From: Lachnospiraceae bacterium UBA7050
GTDB lineage: Bacteria > Bacillota > Clostridia > Lachnospirales > Lachnospiraceae
Length of the DNA stretch: 64,000 nucleotides
Assembly: GCA_002493905.1 (NCBI GenBank)
Contig: DLAJ01000026.1
Span: 59,838-123,837, forward strand
Direction: 5' to 3'
In this document: piece after piece, positions 44,031 through 52,422 of the stretch
Layout of the letters: every line of letters starts with the position of its first letter
Numbering within the stretch: position 1 is the first letter of the stretch
Notes under the pieces: generated by a model
What the model was told of the DNA's origin: nothing
The model's database searches: none
The model's input: only the letters and a program-made list of their open reading frames with translations
Program-made: the position numbers and the translations under genes

Positions 44031-45191
44031 TTAGTTGAAAAGCCTTTTCAATTGCTCTGCCAATTCGTTCTGCTCCCAGGGCATCGTGACGGCATGATTA
44101 CCAAAGTGGCCATAGCAGGACAGGGCCGCATAAATAGGACGGGTCAGTTCAAACTTCTGAATGATCGCCGCCGGACGCAGATCTACCTGTTTCCGCACAA
44201 CCCCCTCCCAAAAAGACTTTACTATCTTTTCCATTCCAAAAGTGTCGATCCGCACGGAAACCGGCTCCGCAAGTCCGATGGAATAAGAAAGCTGAACCTC
44301 ACATTTGTCTGCAAGTCCTGCCGCCACAATATTTTTTGCTATGTAGCGGGCCATGTAAGCGCCGCTTCTGTCCACCTTGGTAGGATCTTTGCCGGAGAAT
44401 GAGCCGCCGCCGTGCCGGGCATAACCGCCATAAGTATCCACCATCAGCTTCTGCCCGGTCAGCCCGGAATCTCCGGCGGGTCCCCCAATCACGAACCGCC
44501 CTGTTGGATTGATAAAGATCTGCGTGTCTTCATCCAACAGTCCCTTCGGAACGGTTGGAACAATGACGTGCTGTGTAATGTCCCTCCGGATTGTATCAAT
44601 GTCTACATCCTCGCAGTGCTGGGCAGACAGAATCACGTTAGAAACCCGCCTTGGCTGATCACGCTCATACTCCACCGTCACCTGAACTTTTCCGTCAGGA
44701 AGAAGATAGGGCAGTTCCTGTGTCCTCCGCACGCGCTCCAGCCGTTTGACAAGCCCATGGGCCAGCTCAATTGGAAGCGGCATAAGACTCTCTGTTTCCC
44801 GGCACGCAAAGCCAAACATCGTACCCTGATCCCCTGCGCCGCTGTTTAATTCTTCTACTTTTCCTCTCCGTGTGATACCCATAGCAATATCGGGGGATTG
44901 CTCATGCAGATCAACAGTAATTCTACAGTTTTCAGCGTCAAATCCTCTTCTGGGCGCAGTATATCCGATCTCCGCGATTACTTTTCTTGCCACTGCTTCA
45001 TAGTCAACCTTGGCCGTAGTAGTAACTTCGCCAAAAATGTGAACCTGATCAACAGCGCAGGTCACCTCACATGCCGAACGGGATTCCGGATCCTGCATCA
45101 GCAATTCATCTAAGATTCTGTCTGCAATCTGGTCGCAGATCTTATCCGGATGTCCACAGGTAACAGATTCCGATGTAAAAAATTGTTTCAT
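44031..45191 (-). CDS. metK: S-adenosylmethionine synthetase
   Basis: 386 residues, full length. MetK signatures: TCGHPDKICDQIADRILDEL, NSGAGDQGTMFGFACRE, GGYARHGGGSFSGKDPTKVD and RSGAYMARYIAKN. It makes SAM from methionine and ATP. The start overlaps the stop of the radical SAM gene by 4 bp (ATGA), so the two enzymes are made together. A SAM synthetase embedded in an accessory operon is unusual; a housekeeping copy may exist elsewhere in the genome (not visible here). Confidence 0.96.
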   Translation of the reverse strand: MKQFFTSESVTCGHPDKICDQIADRILDELLMQDPESRSACEVTCAVDQVHIFGEVTTTAKVDYEAVARKVIAEIGYTAPRRGFDAENCRITVDLHEQSPDIAMGITRRGKVEELNSGAGDQGTMFGFACRETESLMPLPIELAHGLVKRLERVRRTQELPYLLPDGKVQVTVEYERDQPRRVSNVILSAQHCEDVDIDTIRRDITQHVIVPTVPKGLLDEDTQIFINPTGRFVIGGPAGDSGLTGQKLMVDTYGGYARHGGGSFSGKDPTKVDRSGAYMARYIAKNIVAAGLADKCEVQLSYSIGLAEPVSVRIDTFGMEKIVKSFWEGVVRKQVDLRPAAIIQKFELTRPIYAALSCYGHFGNHAVTMPWEQNELAEQLKRLFN

Positions 45192-46564
45192 GCTTTTCTC
45201 CTCGTACCGTTTTGCTTTGCTTCCCTGGCCGCTCTATTCTCCGCCCACAGCCTGTCCGCCTCCGTCTTCCAGCAGGCCGCATAAGAATCACATTTAGCAC
45301 ATAGATGATCAGCCGTTTCAGGCGACTGAGGGTCCGTGGAATGGGCACCGGATTCCGCTACCATCTTCCGCAGGAAATCCGGATTCTCCAGCATAGGACA
45401 GGGCCGGAGCATGTTGCCATTAAACGGCTGGTTATCATGGTACGCCATAAAAATCGGGCTTTGTAATGCTTCCAGAAGGGTACACTCCCTGATATTGGCA
45501 TTAGAGTAATGAATAAACACACAGGGATCCACATCACCGTTGGCGTTGATATGTAAATAACGCCTGCCTCCGGCAACACAGCCCCCCACAAACTCCGCAT
45601 CATTCTGGAAATCCATTGCAAACAGGGGCTTTGTAGCCCGTAGCTGCCGGACACGGCGGTAAACCGTCTCACGCTGCTCAGGACTGGGAAGCAGCTCCGG
45701 CGCCGCATCATTGCCCACAGGCATATAATGGAAATACCAAATAAAATAGGCGCCCAGATCAATCAGGTTCTGATAGTATTCATCCGATGTAATGGAGTCG
45801 AAATTGGCGCTGGTATAGCAGGATGAGATACCATAAATCAATTTGCGCTCATGGAGGAGTTCCATCGCATGGATCACCTTCCGATAGGTACCCTTTCCCC
45901 TCCGGCCATCGGTGGCCTCCTCGCCCCCCTCTAAAGATATCGAAGGAACAAAGTTCTTGACCCGCAGCATCTCGTCGGCAAACTGCTCGTCGATCAGCGT
46001 GGCATTTGTAAATGACAAAAATACACAGTCATCATGCTTTTCACACAGGCGGATCAAATCCGCCTTACGTACCAGAGGCTCCCCGCCGGTATAAATATAC
46101 AGATAAATGCCAAGTTTTTTACCCTGACAGATAATACTGTCAATTTCGTCAAAGGTCAGGTTCAGCTTATTGCCATATTCAGCCGCCCAGCATCCGGTAC
46201 AGTGCAGGTTGCAGGCAGAGGTAGGATCAAGAAGGATCGCCCACGGAATATTGCAGTTATATTTCCTTCTGGCCTCTTCTTGAGTATCCCAACCCGCCAA
46301 AACGGCGTTGATAAAGAAATTAACAACAATAGTAGTTAAGACATCATGATCCACATCGTGGATCAGATGGCGGACGAACGGATAGTAGGGGTCATCCGGC
46401 TCTTCAATGGCATGCCGTACCATTTTGCGCTGAGTTTCAAATCCTCCTTTGCTGAACTTGTCAGCCCAGTCCATCAGCTTGTGAAGATTTTCATCGGGAT
46501 TTTTATAGAGGTACTTGAACATCTGCTCAATCCCCAATTTTTTCATCCTTGTGGATACATTCAT
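45188..46564 (-). CDS. Radical SAM enzyme of unknown substrate, with C-terminal cysteine-rich region
   Basis: 458 residues. The cluster motif is CNLHCTGCW (Cys118, 122, 125), followed by YIYTGGEPLV, the SAM-binding GGE. The C-terminal part has further cysteines (GGCVAGG, DPCVFIHYSN, RPCPMLENP, CAKCDSYAACW), which fit a SPASM or twitch-type auxiliary iron-sulfur site. The first 110 residues form an extra helical domain (MKKLGIEQMFKYLYKNPDEN). Reaction unknown. Its location with MetK, PlsC, a lipid kinase and a phosphatidyltransferase points to lipid modification. The start at 46564 is chosen because GGAG is 8 nt upstream; ATG 46570 is too close. Confidence 0.88.
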   Translation of the reverse strand: MNVSTRMKKLGIEQMFKYLYKNPDENLHKLMDWADKFSKGGFETQRKMVRHAIEEPDDPYYPFVRHLIHDVDHDVLTTIVVNFFINAVLAGWDTQEEARRKYNCNIPWAILLDPTSACNLHCTGCWAAEYGNKLNLTFDEIDSIICQGKKLGIYLYIYTGGEPLVRKADLIRLCEKHDDCVFLSFTNATLIDEQFADEMLRVKNFVPSISLEGGEEATDGRRGKGTYRKVIHAMELLHERKLIYGISSCYTSANFDSITSDEYYQNLIDLGAYFIWYFHYMPVGNDAAPELLPSPEQRETVYRRVRQLRATKPLFAMDFQNDAEFVGGCVAGGRRYLHINANGDVDPCVFIHYSNANIRECTLLEALQSPIFMAYHDNQPFNGNMLRPCPMLENPDFLRKMVAESGAHSTDPQSPETADHLCAKCDSYAACWKTEADRLWAENRAAREAKQNGTRRKA

Positions 46565-46683
46565 GATCATCGCTCCTTTTCTGTATGTAGTGGAATGAAA
46601 ACCAAAGAGAATGCCTTCTTCCTGTTTCTCTTTTGTTTGAATCTTCCCTTATTTTAGAAGCGGATGAGGAAATGTGCCATTGA

Positions 46684-46725
46684 GAAACAAAGCCGCCTCT
46701 CCTAAATAGGAGAGGCGGCTTTGTT
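46684..46725 (-). terminator. Bidirectional terminator between TetR and the radical SAM gene
   Basis: A perfect 20-bp inverted repeat (46684-46703 and 46706-46725, 2-nt formal loop) with GCCGCCTCTCC core and AAACAAA/TTTGTTT ends. It lies 49 bp downstream of the TetR stop codon. Confidence 0.8.
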
Positions 46726-46773
46726 TCGTCAAAAATAGGAGAACTTGTTAAGAAATGTCAAAATTTGGACAAT

Positions 46774-47358
46774 TTAGAGATTTTCCGCAATATTAGGATC
46801 AAATGCCTTCACTTGATTCATAATGATATAATCGGAAACTCCCTCAAATACATTGCTGAGCCAGTCAACGGACTGATCCACATCTGCCCGCATGTGATCC
46901 CATAAAAACTTAAGCACAAATCCCAAAATAGAATAGCAGTAAAACTCCGCAATGGCCTGCATAAACTGATCGGGAATCTTCGTATCGCTCAGGTGTTTTT
47001 TCGTCGCCTCACAGAACCAGTCCTGAACAGAGCCAAAAACAAAGCGCTCAAGGCTTTCTTTCGATATCGCATCCCAAATATGATAAATGATTTTGGAGTT
47101 CGCCTGCATTGCTTTCAACATCGTTTTCAGGCTCTCCGCCCAATCCCAGTTCTCACTGTCTAAATTAATATATTTGTCCACTTTGATGGCAATCCACCGC
47201 TCCAGCAGCTCATAAATATCCCGAAAATGATAATAAAATGTATTGGAACTGATCTCGCAGCGCTTCACAAGGGCAGATACGGTCACTTTGTTAAATGGCA
47301 TCTCCACCAACATTGCCTCAAAATTTTCTATGATTGCTTTCAATGTATAATTTGCCAT
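46774..47358 (-). CDS. TetR-family regulator of the lipid/radical SAM block
   Basis: 194 residues. TetR helix-turn-helix: NKVTVSALVKRCEISSNTFY YHFRDIYELL. The rest is helical, as usual for the ligand domain (WDWAESLKTMLKAMQANSKI). The open frame starts at 47442 but I choose MANYTLKAII (47358), since the helix-turn-helix normally starts within about 20 residues. It is upstream of, and on the same strand as, the radical SAM gene. Likely local regulator; its ligand is unknown. Confidence 0.85.
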   Translation of the reverse strand: MANYTLKAIIENFEAMLVEMPFNKVTVSALVKRCEISSNTFYYHFRDIYELLERWIAIKVDKYINLDSENWDWAESLKTMLKAMQANSKIIYHIWDAISKESLERFVFGSVQDWFCEATKKHLSDTKIPDQFMQAIAEFYCYSILGFVLKFLWDHMRADVDQSVDWLSNVFEGVSDYIIMNQVKAFDPNIAENL

Positions 47359-47505
47359 ACAATATCTCTCGCTTTCTTCCCCATTGGAATTCAGGCAATC
47401 ATAACTGCCTCCCTCTGCCCCTTTGGGCGAATTAAATTCCATTTACATTTTCTTCATACTGCCAGTCTATATAGAATATGATTAAGTGTTATTTTACTAT
47501 AACTC

Positions 47506-47555
47506 GCAAAAAACATCAAGACATCATAGCAGTATGATGTCTTGATGTTTTTTGC
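47506..47555 (-). terminator. Long perfect terminator after the DUF4097 gene
   Basis: 23-bp perfect stem with loop GCAG (47506-47528/47533-47555) rich in A on one side and T on the other, 48 bp from the stop at 47603. Works on either strand. Confidence 0.8.
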
Positions 47556-47602
47556 AAACAGAACCGATTCCATTCATTTTTTCCACCCGCGTCAAAGCGG
47601 AT

Positions 47603-48628
47603 TCACGACTGCCCGAATTTTACAACAATGCCGCCCATACTGCATTCCAACTCAAAATCACTGTCAGCACCGTTGCTGATTGTCTGCGAAGCACCCATGC
47701 CGCCGAAGTTATCCCCGTCCAGCTTGATCTCGCCCATACTGCAGTCAATGACATAATTGTGGTCTTCTTTTTTCCCATCCAGCTCCAGATTGATCTGCCC
47801 CATTGAGCAGTTGGCCTCCAAGTCCCCGGTAACTGTGCCTTGATATAGGATCTGTCCCATGCTCACCGATATATCGGCTTCATGCACCGTACTATTACTG
47901 AGCGTAATCTGACCGGCGCCAATCGCCGTTTTTAGCTTATCGGCTCCAAGCTCATCCACCTTAATCTCGCCTGCGCCGACGTCAACCGTAAACCGGTCTG
48001 CCTCCACACGCTGCACTGCGATCTCACCCGCTCCTAAATCCATCTCTATCTGATTTCCGATCAGTGCCTCCGCCTCAATTCTGCCGCCTCCTGCGTCAAC
48101 AGAAATCTCATCTCCGCTCAACGTCTCCACGCTTAAGATACCTCCGCCGATATCCAGATCGATCTCACGGTAAGATTCGTCCTTTGGCAGCCACAGCGTG
48201 ATCACATGATCATAGCTGTGATTGTTGACCCAAGTGCCTCCCTTTACGCGAAGCTCAATGCTGCCGCTTTCCGCATAGCACTGATACTCTTTCGCATTGT
48301 CGCTCGAAAACCAGTATCCGCCATCCTCTGAAGTTTGAATTCTGATCAGTCCGCCCCCTGCATCCAGACGCAGCCTCTCGATCTGACCGGCGTCTTCTAT
48401 TCTTGTCCGCGCGACATCACCCTCATATGTCGGGTATTTATTATTAAACTTCACCGAATCCCTGTAGCTTAAGCCATGGAATCCGAAACTCCATGACAGT
48501 TCCCCATTCTCTACCCAGTTTCTCACCGTATCGTAACCTCCCATCGCGTGTCCGACTAACAGGATCACGATTCCTGCCGCAAGGAGCCCTCCGGCAATAG
48601 TCATCCAGATTTTGGTTGATCGTCTCAT
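47603..48628 (-). CDS. DUF4097-type membrane-anchored beta-strand repeat protein
   Basis: 341 residues. A membrane helix near the N-terminus (IWMTIAGGLLAAGIVILLV) and a parallel beta-repeat body with regular glycine-rich turns: GGGILSVETL, AGGGRIEAEAL, GAGEIAVQRVE, GAGEIKVDEL, GAGQITL, then SMGQINLELDG and SMGEIKLDGD. The repeats suggest a beta-helix outside the cell. Last gene of a PadR/DUF1700/DUF4097 operon of the kind often linked to envelope stress. Start overlaps the previous gene by 4 bp. Confidence 0.9.
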   Translation of the reverse strand: MRRSTKIWMTIAGGLLAAGIVILLVGHAMGGYDTVRNWVENGELSWSFGFHGLSYRDSVKFNNKYPTYEGDVARTRIEDAGQIERLRLDAGGGLIRIQTSEDGGYWFSSDNAKEYQCYAESGSIELRVKGGTWVNNHSYDHVITLWLPKDESYREIDLDIGGGILSVETLSGDEISVDAGGGRIEAEALIGNQIEMDLGAGEIAVQRVEADRFTVDVGAGEIKVDELGADKLKTAIGAGQITLSNSTVHEADISVSMGQILYQGTVTGDLEANCSMGQINLELDGKKEDHNYVIDCSMGEIKLDGDNFGGMGASQTISNGADSDFELECSMGGIVVKFGQS

Positions 48629-49422
48629 CTCCTGTCACCTCTCCTTCTCCGTGCCCTTCTTCCAATCGAGCCGATCCATCGAAAGAAAGAAGGCATCGCC
48701 CTTCCGAACAACATTCCTACTAAAATAATACAGAATATCGTCACTCCCACGATCACGAGTCCGCCTCCTAAAAGAAGCAGTCCCGCCGCCGGAGACAAAA
48801 ACATTTTCGCAATAGCAACGCCGACCAGCGCAATCCCGGTCACGCCAAGTGCAAACGCCGTCACACCAAACGCCAGGCTCAGGGCACACACCACAACAAT
48901 CGTTGCAAACACCAGAATGGCTGCTGCCAGAATAAGCGGAATCCACACATAACAGGTACAGATGGCAAGCACGACCCACAGCGCCGTATGCTTCTCCTTT
49001 GACGGCTCCTCGTAACGGCTGCCTCCAGCCCTGCCGTTGTAACTGCCGCTGTAACTGTCGCTGTTGTATCTATCACCGTCAAATCCTGTACTGCCGTAGT
49101 TGTAGCCGTCTCCGGCTCCGCTGCTTTGTCCGCCCTGCGTACTTGTGCTTCCATTGCCGGAATAAGTCCCCTTGCCGTCACTGCTCTCTGTTCCGCCGCT
49201 TCCAGAAGCGCCTTCTCCCTGCGTTCCCGCCATTCCCAAGTCCGCGCGGATATTCGCCGCAACCTTCTCTGGGCTGCCCAGCTCCTCAATGACCTTCGCT
49301 TCATTCTCTTCACCGGCGTCCGCAAAATAATCTTCATAATACTGTATCGCTTCCTCCGCCTCGCTTTGCGGAAGTCCCGCAAGAAGCTCACGCAGCCGCC
49401 GGATAAATGCCTCCTTACTCAT
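48625..49422 (-). CDS. DUF1700-type membrane protein
   Basis: 265 residues. The N-terminal domain (KEAFIRRLRELLAGLPQSEA, YYEDYFADAGEENE, ELGSPEKVAANIR) is the DUF1700 signature. It is followed by a Gly/Ser/Asn/Tyr-rich linker (about 70-150) and three to four membrane helices. Its start lies within the end of the PadR gene (8-bp overlap); an earlier TTG frame to 49440 exists. It works with the DUF4097 partner in an unknown envelope function. Confidence 0.88.
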   Translation of the reverse strand: MSKEAFIRRLRELLAGLPQSEAEEAIQYYEDYFADAGEENEAKVIEELGSPEKVAANIRADLGMAGTQGEGASGSGGTESSDGKGTYSGNGSTSTQGGQSSGAGDGYNYGSTGFDGDRYNSDSYSGSYNGRAGGSRYEEPSKEKHTALWVVLAICTCYVWIPLILAAAILVFATIVVVCALSLAFGVTAFALGVTGIALVGVAIAKMFLSPAAGLLLLGGGLVIVGVTIFCIILVGMLFGRAMPSFFRWIGSIGRRARRRRGDRR

Positions 49423-49741
49423 CTCCTGTTCCTCCCTCAAATAAGCCTGTTATTTTTTTGGCATAATTTCTCCACTCCAGTTCATACCAATGCAGTTTGG
49501 CTCTGCCAATATCCGTAATTTTATAATAACGCCTGTTTCTTCCGGCAAATTCTTTATCATACGCCAAAAGGCAGTCATCACGCTGAAGTCTGCGCAGCAC
49601 CGGATAAAGCGTCGATTCCGACAATTCAATCACCTGTCTGACATCCTGCGTGATCTTATAGCCGTATGTCCCGTCATCATCCCTCGCAGCCAGCGCCAGC
49701 ACGATTGCATCAAGCAGCGCCGCCCCCGTATTAAAAACCAT
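49415..49741 (-). CDS. PadR-family transcriptional regulator
   Basis: 108 residues. Winged helix: DAIVLALAARDDDGTYGYKI, then ELSESTLYPVLRRLQRDD, which includes the typical ESTLYP recognition segment, and YYKITDIGRAKL. PadR-like regulator of its own operon. The promoter region has palindromes at 49870-49890 and 49911-49923. Confidence 0.93.
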   Translation of the reverse strand: MVFNTGAALLDAIVLALAARDDDGTYGYKITQDVRQVIELSESTLYPVLRRLQRDDCLLAYDKEFAGRNRRYYKITDIGRAKLHWYELEWRNYAKKITGLFEGGTGDE

Positions 49742-49853
49742 GCTGCTTCCTCCTTTCCGAAAATATAAATCTCAGACTTTTTCAAACGTCTAAGCGTAAA
49801 TCCATCGTTCTTGCATTCTGTTTGTCTCCCGGCAGTACGCAGCCTGCCCAAAT

Positions 49854-49923
49854 ATTATACATTCGAATAATATTATATGTCATATAATATCGTTATATTT
49901 ATACTATACGGCATATAATATGC
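49854..49923 (-). promoter_or_regulatory. PadR operon promoter with two palindromic operator candidates
   Basis: On the minus strand ATGACA (49883-49878) and TATAAT (49859-49854) are 18 bp apart. ATATTATATG/CATATAATAT (49870-49890) is a perfect 21-bp palindrome across the -35 box; GCATAT/ATATGC (49911-49923) is a shorter one upstream. The shared core is TATATG...CATATA-like. Confidence 0.65.
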
Positions 49924-49945
49924 AATGTCAAGCAGGAATATAAAA

Positions 49946-50010
49946 AAGACCGCGGAGCGGTCTTCTAGGCGAGGAATTTCCTATAAGAAAAAAGACCGCA
50001 GAGCGGTCTT
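49946..50010 (-). terminator. Tandem terminators after the SGNH hydrolase gene
   Basis: Two near-identical hairpins (AAGACCGC/GCGGTCTT) at 49992-50010 and 49946-49964, each followed by TTTTTT on the minus strand. The first begins 6 bp after the stop codon at 50016. Confidence 0.85.
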
Positions 50011-50015
50011 TCGGA

Positions 50016-50654
50016 TTATCCCCGCCATCCGGGCTCCATGGCATATTTCATGAACTCCGGGAAAATCGCGCGGTATCCCTCTTCTTTGATATGCATTCCC
50101 TCTATCGTATACTCTGCCTTCAGCCTGCCCTGTCCATCCCGCAGCGGTCCCGCAATATCGATATAGCGCTGTCCATGCTTTTCGGCAAGCTTTTTTACTT
50201 CTGCATTGGCAGCGTTGATCTTTTCATTTGTTCTGACGCGGAGGCAGGGCTTCATCTCCTCCGCAGCCGCTTCCTCATTGATAGGATAGTATGCCATCAG
50301 ATAAATCTCGATTTCCGGAAGCGCCTGTTCTGTACGTTTGAGAATCTCTTCATAATTACACATGATGTCAGCGACCGGAATCCGTGCATCGCTTAAATCA
50401 TTCGTCCCGATGTTAATAAAAAGCCGGGACGGCTCAAGCGCCAAAATGCAAACGTCCATGGCATCAAGCAGTTCAGAGGTCACAAAACCTCCGATTCCCC
50501 GATTATACACAATAACCGGCGGCTGCGCTTCCGCCGCCCACTTTTCAACCGGAAACATTTCCATTAAAGAAGAGCCCGCGCATACAATCTGTCCTTTCTT
50601 CACGTCCCGGTTCCATTCCCGGTATCGCTCCAGCTTCCATTGCTTATCACACAT
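50016..50654 (-). CDS. SGNH/GDSL-family hydrolase
   Basis: 212 residues, no signal peptide. Block I with the nucleophile is VCAGSSLMEMFP, block II GIGGFVTSEL, block III FINIGTNDLSDARIP and block V IEGMHIKEEGYRAI. Such enzymes cleave acyl or acetyl esters on lipids or sugars. The substrate is not known. Start 50654 is set by GGAG 7 nt upstream rather than at 50705. Single-gene unit ended by tandem terminators. Confidence 0.9.
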   Translation of the reverse strand: MCDKQWKLERYREWNRDVKKGQIVCAGSSLMEMFPVEKWAAEAQPPVIVYNRGIGGFVTSELLDAMDVCILALEPSRLFINIGTNDLSDARIPVADIMCNYEEILKRTEQALPEIEIYLMAYYPINEEAAAEEMKPCLRVRTNEKINAANAEVKKLAEKHGQRYIDIAGPLRDGQGRLKAEYTIEGMHIKEEGYRAIFPEFMKYAMEPGWRG

Positions 50655-50738
50655 TTTCGCACTCCTCCTCTTCTCCTGCCGCCCCACTTTATGAATATCA
50701 GTCATTATTTATTGTATTCCTTTGTGACTGCTCATTTA

Positions 50739-51491
50739 TCATATCAGCGTATCCATCACAAGCATGACAATAAATCCGATCAGCATCGCATAGGTTGCAA
50801 CCCGCTCGTAGCCATGACTGTGCGTATCGGGAATCATTTCGTCACTGATCACGTAAAGCATCGTACCGCCTGCAAATGCCAATGCAAACGGAAGAACCGC
50901 TCCCGATACGCCAACCGCAAAATACCCAATAAAGGTACCGACCACTTCCATCAGCCCCGTCGCAGCCGCAATCAGAAACGTACGCATACGGCTCACACCG
51001 CACGCGATCATCGGCGAAATAATAATCATGCCCTCCGGTATATTCTGCAATGCAATGCCAAACGCGACCGTTACCGCATTTCCAATATCTCCTGAGCCAA
51101 ACCCTACTCCCGCGGCAAGTCCCTCTGGCAGATTGTGAATGGCAATCGCCATAACAAACAATTCTACGCGTCCCAGATCGGAACGTCCGTGATGCTCCTC
51201 CGGTTTTACTCCCGTCAAGTGATGAAGATGGGGTGTTATTTTATCTACAAGATTCAGAAACAGTGCGCCTGCCAGAATACCCAGAACCGTCATCCAGATG
51301 CCGCTCTTCCCCGCCGCTTCGACGGACGGCATAATCAGTCCCAGCACCGCGGCGGCAAGCATAATACCCGCAGCAAACCCCAAAACCGCATCATTTGTCT
51401 TTTCAGATATATTTTGAAAACAAAATCCAATCAATGCACCGATGACGGTTGCTCCGCCAACGCCAAACGCCGTCAAAACAACAACTTCCAT
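50739..51491 (-). CDS. ZIP-family metal transporter (GufA-type)
   Basis: 250 residues, about eight helices. Metal site motifs HNLPEGLAAGVGFG and ALQNIPEGMIIISPM in helices IV and V, and a His-rich loop (DKITPHLHHLTGVKPEEHHG). It most likely imports zinc or another divalent metal. It is between SGNH hydrolase and KtrA on the same strand. Confidence 0.93.
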   Translation of the reverse strand: MEVVVLTAFGVGGATVIGALIGFCFQNISEKTNDAVLGFAAGIMLAAAVLGLIMPSVEAAGKSGIWMTVLGILAGALFLNLVDKITPHLHHLTGVKPEEHHGRSDLGRVELFVMAIAIHNLPEGLAAGVGFGSGDIGNAVTVAFGIALQNIPEGMIIISPMIACGVSRMRTFLIAAATGLMEVVGTFIGYFAVGVSGAVLPFALAFAGGTMLYVISDEMIPDTHSHGYERVATYAMLIGFIVMLVMDTLI

Positions 51492-51579
51492 AAATACCCC
51501 TGTTCTCTTCTACGACTTACGCGCATAGCATTACAGATACAGCCCGCGCGTGAAGCACCGTTTTATTTACATCCTATCC

Positions 51580-52230
51580 TCAGGTATACAGCCTTGCTAA
51601 ATCTTTCTTATCAATCGTCACCAGAAGCGTCATCTCTTCAGTCAATTTTGCTTCCGGATCGATGCTCGTAATCAGTTCGCCCCCCGACCGGATCGCCATT
51701 ACATTCAGGGAATATTTTTTGCGCAGGTCAAGTTCACGCAGACTATATCCTGCCCACTCCGGTTTTACAGTAAGCTCGACCATGCGCACACGGTCGGACA
51801 GTTCGATAAAATCCAAAAAATTACCTGAAATCATATTGCGGGCAACACGCGCGGCGGACTCTCTCTCCGGAATGATAACCTTGTCCGCGCCGACACGTTT
51901 CAGAATTCGTTCATGCACTTCATCCTGCGCCTTGGCAAGCACATAGGGCACTCCCTCTTCCTTTGCCATGATCGTCGCCATAATGGAAGCGTCAAGGCTG
52001 CCCGTCATAGCAACGACCACACCGTCCATATTGGAAAGTCCCAGCTCCTGCATCGCCTCAGAATCCCGCACATCTGCCTGCATTGCATAGGCAGCGATCT
52101 CAGAAATCCTCTTTACCTTCTCCTCATCATTGTCAACTGCCATGACTTCAGCACCGGCCCGCACCAATTCCTCCACCGTGCTTCTGCCAAATTTACCGAG
52201 TCCTAAAACCGCAAATGATTTGTTCTCCAT
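51580..52230 (-). CDS. Potassium uptake regulatory subunit (KtrA/TrkA type)
   Basis: 216 residues. RCK_N Rossmann domain with GLGKFGRSTVEELV and VDNDEEK, then RCK_C (YSLREL..., AKLTEEMTLLVTIDKK). It binds nucleotides on the cytoplasmic side and gates the KtrB-type channel encoded by the adjacent gene upstream. AGGAG lies 8 nt before the ATG at 52230. Confidence 0.93.
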   Translation of the reverse strand: MENKSFAVLGLGKFGRSTVEELVRAGAEVMAVDNDEEKVKRISEIAAYAMQADVRDSEAMQELGLSNMDGVVVAMTGSLDASIMATIMAKEEGVPYVLAKAQDEVHERILKRVGADKVIIPERESAARVARNMISGNFLDFIELSDRVRMVELTVKPEWAGYSLRELDLRKKYSLNVMAIRSGGELITSIDPEAKLTEEMTLLVTIDKKDLARLYT

Positions 52231-52422
52231 AATGCCTGCTCCTATTCCACATTTCATTGCTTCTATAATATTACATCAATTCCATATTTCGTAACAGTTC
52301 AGCAGTATTTCTCCGGTCCTGCACTTCACCGTTTTGCTGCTTCAGCATCTCTTTGCTTCTAACATATATTTATGGCTATATCGCTTCCGCAAAAAAATAA
52401 CAGATGATTTTCATTCCGGTTT

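Noticed and set aside
45192..45400. SAM riboswitch before metK
   Set aside because: metK starts inside the radical SAM stop codon; there is no leader.
45358..45762. 134-codon minus frame within the radical SAM gene
   Set aside because: Same strand but other frame of a well-supported gene; no RBS.
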